Part shown: positions 58,034 to 64,000 of the stretch, one piece after another
Layout: every line of letters starts with the position of its first letter
Numbering within the stretch: position 1 is the first letter of the stretch
Assembly: GCA_015680685.1 (NCBI GenBank)
Contig: MNCI01005399.1
Location: forward strand, 1 to 64,000
DNA: 64,000 nucleotides
Source of the DNA: Gnetum montanum
Taxonomy: Eukaryota; Streptophyta; Gnetopsida; Gnetales; Gnetaceae
Direction of reading: 5' to 3'
The notes under the pieces: generated by a model
What the model saw: the letters and a program-made list of their open reading frames with translations, nothing else
Databases searched by the model: none
Told to the model about the DNA's origin: nothing
Program-made: the position numbers and the translations under genes

Positions 58034-58042
58034 TATTTATAG
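58034..58042 (-). promoter_or_regulatory. TATA box in the CpG-rich insertion
   Basis: CTATAAATA on the minus strand, a full consensus match, about 100 bases from the right end of the insert. Confidence 0.5.
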
Positions 58043-58145
58043 AAATTGCGGCTAACTACAATATCGCAACCCATGAGATATCGCATACGCGATATCCCAA
58101 CTGATGATATAACGTGGGTGCATTATCATGGGTGCATTAACGTGG

Positions 58146-58675
58146 AGTTCCAAAATGTGTTAAAATATTTTCTCTAAGGAAAGCTATGACTAATTAAAAT
58201 CATTTTTTGGGGTGGCTTTTTCTTCTACCCATTTAGTAACATAGTCTATACAAACCAAAATGTATTGGCATCCATTTCATGGTGGAAATGGTCTTAGAAA
58301 TTCTATACCTCACACATTGAATGGTTCTATTAGTAGAATTAGGTTTAAGGGAATTTCTTGTCTTTTTGTTATGGCTTCCATTTGTTGACACTTACCACAT
58401 TCTTGGACATACTTATGAGCATATTTACAAATTGAGGACCAATAAAATCCACTTTGTAAGATTTTGATAGTAGTCCACCTACTATCAAAATGGCCACTTC
58501 CTAAGTCATCATGGCACATGTGTAGACTTTCTTGTTGCTCATCCTCAACCACACATCTTATTGCTACATTATATTTACAAATATGATAAATATATGGACT
58601 ACTCCAAATGTATTTTGATATCGTTTGTAAGAAAGATTTCTTTTCTTCCTTACTCCAGTGGGTAGGAGTTTTCAT
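58146..58675 (-). pseudogene. G integrase, N-terminal part
   Basis: 58675-58310 is open for 121 codons: SLHMCHDDLGSGHFDSRWTT, KILQSGFYWSSICKYAHKYV and QECGKCQQMEAITKRQ, giving the zinc-binding His, His, Cys, Cys. Towards the insertion, CQYILVCIDYVTKWVEEKAT (first catalytic Asp in the IDYV segment) and PKNDF, then IAFLRENILTHFGTP across a frameshift. Confidence 0.87.
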
Positions 58676-60320
58676 ACTGGCAAGATAGTTTGCTATATTA
58701 GTAAACCAAGGATCCTTTTTGATGGAAAGGAGTTTTTCATTAAGGAATTCATCATGAAAGACCCCTTATGTTCTATTTTCATCTCTAGTTTCTAATCTAG
58801 AAAATTTATTTGCCACTACATTTTCCCATTCTCTTTTATCTAAAATATCAAGATCAAATTCTTGGAGTAATAGGCACCATCTCATTATTCATGCATTTTC
58901 TATTTGTTTAGTAGCCAAGAACTTAACAGTTGAATGGTCAATATATACTCTAGTTTTATATCCTATTAAATGATGTCTAAACTTACATAAATAATATATA
59001 CTAGCTAAAAAGTTCTTTTTCTATAGTTGTATAATTTATTTGGGCTTTTTCTAGACTTTTAGATACATAATAGATAACTCATGGCTTATTATCGATATAT
59101 TGTCCTAAAACTACCCCTATTGTGGTATCAATAGTATTACATATTAAATAAAATGGGAAATTCCAATTAGGTGCTTTTAATATAAGGGTAGTAGTTACTT
59201 GTTTTATTAATTCTAAGAAAGCTTCTTGAAAATGATTGGTCCATACAAAAGAAACATCTTTTTCTAGGAGCATATACAATAGTTTAGCAATTTTTAAAAA
59301 ATATTTAATAAACCATCTATAATATCTAACATGTCCTAGAAAGGATCAAAGAGTCTTTAAATTAGTTGGAGTTGGAAGTGTAGATATTACTTTTACTCTT
59401 TCTCCATCCACTCTTATCCCATCTTTAGAAATAACGTGTCCTAATACTATGCCATTTGTAACCATTAAATGTATCTTTTCCTAACTCAATTTTATATTTT
59501 TATTTATGCATATATCAAAAACACATTCTAAATGATATAATGTTTCTTCATATGTATTCCCATAAACTTAAAAATCATTAATAAATACTTCAACATAATC
59601 TTCTAACATATCATAAAATACTAATATCATAACTCTTTGGAAGATAGTTAGTGCATTATAGAGATCAAGAGAAATCTGTCAGTAAGCAAATGTTCCATAT
59701 GGACATGTAAACATTATATTATGTTTGTCTTCAATGGAAATGGCTACATTTATTGTAACCACTAAATCCATCCAAAATATAATAATACTCATGTCCTTCT
59801 AGTTTTTCTAGGATTTGATCTATGTAAGGTAAAGGAAAATGATCTTTCTATGTATTTTGATTTACTTTCCTATAATCCATATAGACTTTCTATTTCCACC
59901 CTTTTTTGGAACTACTATAATAGGATTTAACCATTCGCTATCAGCTATTGGATAAATAATCCCTTCTTTTTAAACTTTTAAAATTTCATCTTTAACAATT
60001 TGTTTAAGAGCTACATTAATTCATCTTTGGGAAATTCTTATTTCTTTTATGTTGTATTTTAGATAGATATGATGTTGGCAGATGTTGGGTGAGATTCCTA
60101 AATGAAATTCCTCATAACTCCATGAAAATGCCTTAGAATTTCTATGTAAGACTTCTAATAATTTTGCTTCTTTCTCATTAGTTAGTTGGGAGTTTATTAT
60201 TAATGGTTTATTATGATCTAGGAAAATATACTTAAGTGTACTAGGTAATTGTCTAAGATCCAAGGAATCATTATTTGGAGGTTGAATTGTTTCTCGAATA
60301 TTCCTTGAGACCAAATTCAT
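58676..60320 (-). pseudogene. G reverse transcriptase and RNase H
   Basis: The N-terminal region 60320-60021 (LDLRQLPSTLKYIFLDHNKP, SQLTNEKEAKLLEVLHRNSK, AFSWSYEEFHLGISP) is the conserved lead-in to Athila RT (GI.P..C.H.I). The palm itself is broken by stops (59500-60000). The thumb and connection follow near 59460-59290 (VISKDGIRVDGERVKV, SFLGHVRYYRWFIKYF). RNase H starts in 59279-59079 (FVWTNHFQEAFLELIKQVTT, then LICNTIDTTIGVVLGQYIDN) and decays towards 58700. Confidence 0.83.
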
Positions 60321-60379
60321 AATCTGGTTGTTCTTTTGTAGATAGGTCTAAAGGTCCTTCCTCAAACTTATTTAGTACT

Positions 60380-60780
60380 AGAGTTTTCTTATCTTGTGCC
60401 TTTGCTAAAGTGGGTATTGTGTAAAGCATTCTTGGTTTTTGGAAATAATTTTTTAATCAGTCCTCTTTCATCTTATCATATATGTTAAGCATAAAAGTAA
60501 GATTAGCAAAAGATAATTGAAGTTATCTTGATCTACAATGGATTACTACATCAGTTGTTGCTAACCAAGGTCTACCTAGTATGATGAAAAAACAATCCTG
60601 GGTTTTTACTTCCAAAACTACAAAATCAATTGGGTATTTTCCTTTTTCCAATTCTATTATAAGCTCTTCTACTATTCTTATGGATTTTACATTAGACCTA
60701 TTAGCCAAAGATATTGTCATATTTACTCTTTTTTAATCCTCTAAATCAAGTGACCTAGCCATTTATAGTGGCATGATATT
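60380..60780 (-). pseudogene. G aspartic protease
   Basis: 60720-60523: MTISLANRSNVKSIRIVEEL, KYPIDFVVLEVKTQDC and FFIILGRPWLATTDVVIHCR. This is the second half of an Athila-type retropepsin (LADRS...G..EDV.V.V....P.DFVVLD...D....IILGRPFLAT). The first half with the catalytic Asp lies in broken frames around 60730-60830. Confidence 0.83.
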
Positions 60781-61400
60781 CATACTAGCTCCTAAATCCA
60801 ATAGGAAAATTTTTAATAACTTGTCCATTTATTTTAATTAGAATGATAGAAACTCCTAGATCTTGATAGTTTGGGACTTCTTAACATTTTATAAGTTGAG
60901 AAAGATTATCAATCAAATAGACCTATTTAGGAATCTTTTCCTTTCTTCTCCTAGTGCATAATTCCCTTAAGTACTTAGCATAAAGAGATGTATCTCTTAC
61001 CACTTATTTTAAAGGAATATGTAAATATAATTCAATAAACATGTTTTCAAGATAGGCTTTGGTTGTAAAATCATTTTGTAGTTGTTTAGGAAAAGGAGGT
61101 AAAATTGGTTGTCTAGAAAGTAATGGTTGTTCTCTTTCCCTAGTTGGTTGATCACTTTCTTCCTTATTTACTACTTAATACTAGACTTCTTTGTATATCC
61201 CTGTTTCTTGAAATTTTACCCTTTTTGTGGTTCTAGGCTCAACTATTTTTCCACTACTAGAAGTGACAGATTGTAATTGTTCCTTTCCTTTTCTTTGGAA
61301 TGTAGGATTTGGTTTAGGTTGGGATGGTAATTCATTCTTGGTTAAGTCTTGAAATCATCATCTTGTCTCACTTATGAACTATCTACTTTCTTCAATGAAG
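60781..61400 (-). pseudogene. G gag-protease connecting region
   Basis: Short coding-like fragments (about 60860-61270 on the minus strand) rich in Lys, Glu and Pro, without a fold I recognise. It corresponds to the spacer between the gag tail and protease in Athila elements. Confidence 0.45.
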
Positions 61401-62830
61401 GAAGTAAGGCTTTGGGTGAGTTTATTTTTAGGATATTGTTATTGGTAAAGTGGTCTTTGTGCAAAGTTCATTGTTGGTTGATTTTTATATTATTGAAAAG
61501 CCTTCACGGATTGTTGCATTTCCTCATGACAATATAATATGTCTAGACAAGTGGTACAATCATATTGTTGACTACCACAAATGCTACATGCTTCACTTTG
61601 GACTCCATGAGCTTGTTTCTTTGTCAAACATGTTAACTCATCTACTTTTTTGTTTAATTGTTCTATTTTTTGGGTCATTCCCTGCATAATTTTGGGTTTT
61701 GGCCATCTTTTACTTTGATCTACTACTGAATCTATAATTTTCCAGCCATCTTCTAGTGTTACATTAAAAATATTTCCACCACATGAAAAGTCAACACTCT
61801 ACCTATAGTATGGAACTAAGCCTTCTACATAGATTTGAATAAGATGATGGGCTAGAAATATATGATTTGGATTTTTCAAACATAAATCTTTGAAGCTATT
61901 GAAAGTATTCTCATAACCTTCATATTCTTGTTACATAAACATCATTAATTTTTTCATTAATGAATACAATCTATCATTAGAGAGAAATATTTGAATAAAA
62001 TCATCTTTAAATTTATCACAAGAACTAATTTATGTCTTAAGGATTTGTAACCAAAAATTAGCTTTATCCTTTAAGGTTGATTTAAAAGAAATGATTTTAG
62101 TTCTATCATCACATTCTGGTGCTAGCATTGCTAATGTGGTTTCAAATTCTTTGATGTGAGTAACCAAAATTTCATCCATTTTTCCCTTAAAAAATAGTTA
62201 ATAAATGAATATTTTTAACTTCTACATCTCTTCCTTGTGGAAAAACTAATGCTTCTTGAGGTGTAATTGATGTCCTTTGATTCAATAAATCCCCAAGAGT
62301 TTGTTCTTGGTTGGCCTATCCATCTAAAATATTGGAACTTAAGCTACTAATGGAAAGAGGAATTAAACCAAGAGTGAATGGAGGAGGTGTATGATGTGAA
62401 GATGATCCCATTATGTGAATGGTAGTTACTATTGCGATCACAATATGACTTGGTATAGAAATACAGGCTAGTGGTGTAGATGGAGTTTGTAAAGTTAAAG
62501 TATTTATAGGTTGGGTAATCTCTCCCACTGTGCTTACATTACTTAACATTTGGGTAGTATTTAAATTCTACAATCTCATCCCCATACTTGAACTCATGGT
62601 TTGTATTGTAGTAGTTGAAATGTCAAATAGAGCATTAAAAGTTGCAAAAAAATTGTATTGTGTTCTTTCCCCTCCTATTACAGAATTTTGATCTACCAAA
62701 GTAGAAGAATAGTTAAAACTTGATTATATTTGTCCCTCTTGGTTTTGTGTACATTTGTAAAGAGTAACACTATTCCTAGAAGGTTGGATTCATGTTGGTT
62801 TCCTTTCTTACTTGATTAATTTCATTTAAC
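61401..62830 (-). pseudogene. G gag
   Basis: Core from about 62170: VTHIKEFETTLAMLAPECDD, RTKIISFKSTLKDKANFWLQ, then FKDDFIQIFLSNDRLYSLMK. It continues LIQIYVEGLVPYYR and FSCGGNIFNVTLEDGWKIID to 61730. At 61687-61490 is QKIEQLNKKVDELTCL and a Cys-rich tail CSICGSQQYDCTTC, the Athila-type knuckle (CxxCG....D.C). Upstream, 62549-62316 is Ser/Thr/Pro-rich and may be the N-terminal part. Confidence 0.8.
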
Positions 62831-63161
62831 AATCACACTCTTCTTTGGTACATTCATGGACTACTAGTCCTAAAAATCTATTGGTTGATTTGATTACTCC
62901 TGATATTTCTTCTTTGATTGCAAATTTCTTAATACTTTCTATTTTCTGGACAAGAGGAGATGATTCTTGGAATCTTAATTTCTGCTTATTTTTAAATTTC
63001 TTAATACAAGAAAAATAGTTAAAAGAAACCATTTCTAAAACTACTCAACAAAAAGGAAAAGTAAAATAAAATAAAGAAATTAAAATGTACCTAAAAATAC
63101 TAAATTTACAAAATGAATTTGAAATGTATAAAATCCTTAATGTCTATTAATTTTGTTGGCC
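62831..63161 (-). other. G leader
   Basis: Between primer site and gag. A 68-codon frame (63032-62826: MVSFNYFSCIKKFKNKQKL...) ends ECTKEECDC. It could be a gag start or noncoding leader; nothing decides. Confidence 0.4.
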
Positions 63162-63179
63162 TCCCCAACAACAGCACCA
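63162..63179 (-). other. G primer-binding site, tRNA-Asp type
   Basis: TGGTGCTGTTGTTGGGGA on the minus strand, three bases inside the LTR. The form used by many plant gypsy elements is TGGCGCCGTTGTCGGGGA (3' end of tRNA-Asp); the three differences are C-to-T. Confidence 0.78.
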
Positions 63180-63182
63180 AAT

Positions 63183-64000
63183 TGACAAGCTAGGCAAAGT
63201 TTGGTGCTGAGTAACCTTAATGGTTATCTTTTTTTTAGGGATTATCACCTCATCTATGACTAAAATTCAAGTCATATCCATCAAGGAATGGTTCAAAGTT
63301 AAAAGGATCATTAAGAAAAATAATAATTAGAGTTGAACTCAATTGAAAATGACACACTTATGACTGTCACTCATAAGTAAAATCAACTAAGCTTCATCTT
63401 AAATTATAATATTAAGTTTACAAATGAACATAGATAATTAAAGCAAACTGAAATTACATAAATGCATCATAAATATGGATGATTACAAAGGATATGTCAC
63501 CTAATTTGTGAGCTTTCTCTATTGTCTCCATAGTGCAACAACTTCACAACCTTCATACATCATTGGTTGTTAATTGACACAATGCATTAACACTATTTCT
63601 CAATAATTCAAATACAAAAAAAGGGGTTCAATTTGGTGTGGGTTCTCTCTTGAGTTTTTTCCCTTCCTTCTTAATAAAATTTTGTGATCTATATTTATAC
63701 TATGAATTACATACAAAAATAATCATTTAGATAATCGATTGATATCGAGGAATTCGATAACAATCAATTCAAATCTTCATCAAAGTGGATCACTAATTAT
63801 GTCATCCTTGATTGTTGATATGAATCACCCTTTCTATGTAAATTAGTATCTTAAATTATATTTAGGTCCCTCTCCACTAAAACTCATGTTATGCATCTAT
63901 ATCGATGTCTCTATGTGGATCAATATAATCGATATTGATCTTCATCACTCCTGTGACTGCATGTGATACATAAGCTTAAAAAGAAATTAGTACTTATCAA
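63183..64000 (-). repeat. G 5' LTR, cut by the window end
   Basis: Begins TGACAAGCTAGGCAAAG on the plus strand and matches 51920-52738. The promoter end lies beyond the window. Confidence 0.85.

Larger units (their letters stand above)
57256..58141. mobile_element. CpG-rich 0.9-kb insertion in G integrase, unclassified
   Basis: Its ends are set by the integrase frame that it interrupts. Unlike the rest of the window it keeps many CpG sites (seven in its first ~75 bases), so it is young. It has four 34-bp tandem units, a TAAA microsatellite (57795-57825), an inverted repeat GATATCGC...GCGATATC, and a CTATAAATA box on the minus strand at 58034-58042. No open frame of note. The TATA box and size suggest a solo LTR on the minus strand, but its ends are not TG...CA and no terminal inverted repeats were found. 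Confidence 0.75.
51920..64000 (-). mobile_element. G: Athila-like Ty3/gypsy element, minus strand, runs off the window
   Basis: The LTR start at 63183 and its copy at 51920 frame gag, protease, RT, RNase H and integrase on the minus strand. The primer site is of tRNA-Asp type and the integrase C-terminus, protease and gag tail resemble Athila elements. An extra coding-like region lies downstream of pol (53125-54240), where Athila elements carry their third ORF. The 5' LTR continues beyond base 64000. Confidence 0.85.

Overview
This is nuclear plant DNA, most likely from a gymnosperm or another seed plant with a very large, heavily methylated genome. It is strongly AT-rich, nearly free of CpG, and contains no intact host gene. 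Almost everything that can be identified is decayed LTR retrotransposon, often nested. I saw no tRNA, rRNA, CRISPR array or bacterial-type operon. All element names below (A, B, C, D, F, G, H) are local labels. Family assignments rest on motifs read by eye; no database search was run.

Layout. (1) 1-895 is a truncated LTR of the F family. (2) 2161-15156 is F, a Ty3/gypsy element on the minus strand with ~3-kb LTRs, a tRNA-Asn-type primer site, gag, protease, an archaeal-type RNase H placed before the reverse transcriptase, RT, RNase H, integrase and a small extra ORF. It contains a 199-bp exact duplication around the single N, which looks like an assembly artefact. (3) 15901-18567 is H, a decayed multi-exon gene on the plus strand with readable introns. 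(4) 18971-51467 is D, a Ty1/copia-like element on the minus strand. Its inside was split by A (plus strand, 21283-48045, target duplication ATATC). A was in turn split by B (plus strand, 28474-36708, target duplication GTTAT) inside its internal region, and by C (a plus-strand chromovirus, 40007-46776, target duplication CCTAT/CCTAC) inside its 3' LTR. The order of events is therefore D, then A, then B and C. (5) 51920 to the window end is G, an Athila-like Ty3/gypsy element on the minus strand with a tRNA-Asp primer site. Its integrase is interrupted by a CpG-rich, apparently young 0.9-kb insertion at 57256-58141.

A and B belong to one family. Both carry gag and protease only, with no RT or integrase seen, so they must have depended on enzymes supplied by other elements. 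They share tRNA-Asn-type primer sites, the same LTR start and short-period tandem arrays in LTRs and leaders.

The most unusual item is a coding-like block inside A, split by B at 28473/36714. When the target duplication is collapsed the reading frame runs straight through, and every in-frame stop I found is TAG. It does not look like gag, protease, RT or integrase and may be captured host sequence.

Retroelement domains, LTR pairs, primer sites and target duplications are well supported by internal comparison. The identities of H, of the block inside A, and of the extra ORFs of F and G are not known to me.
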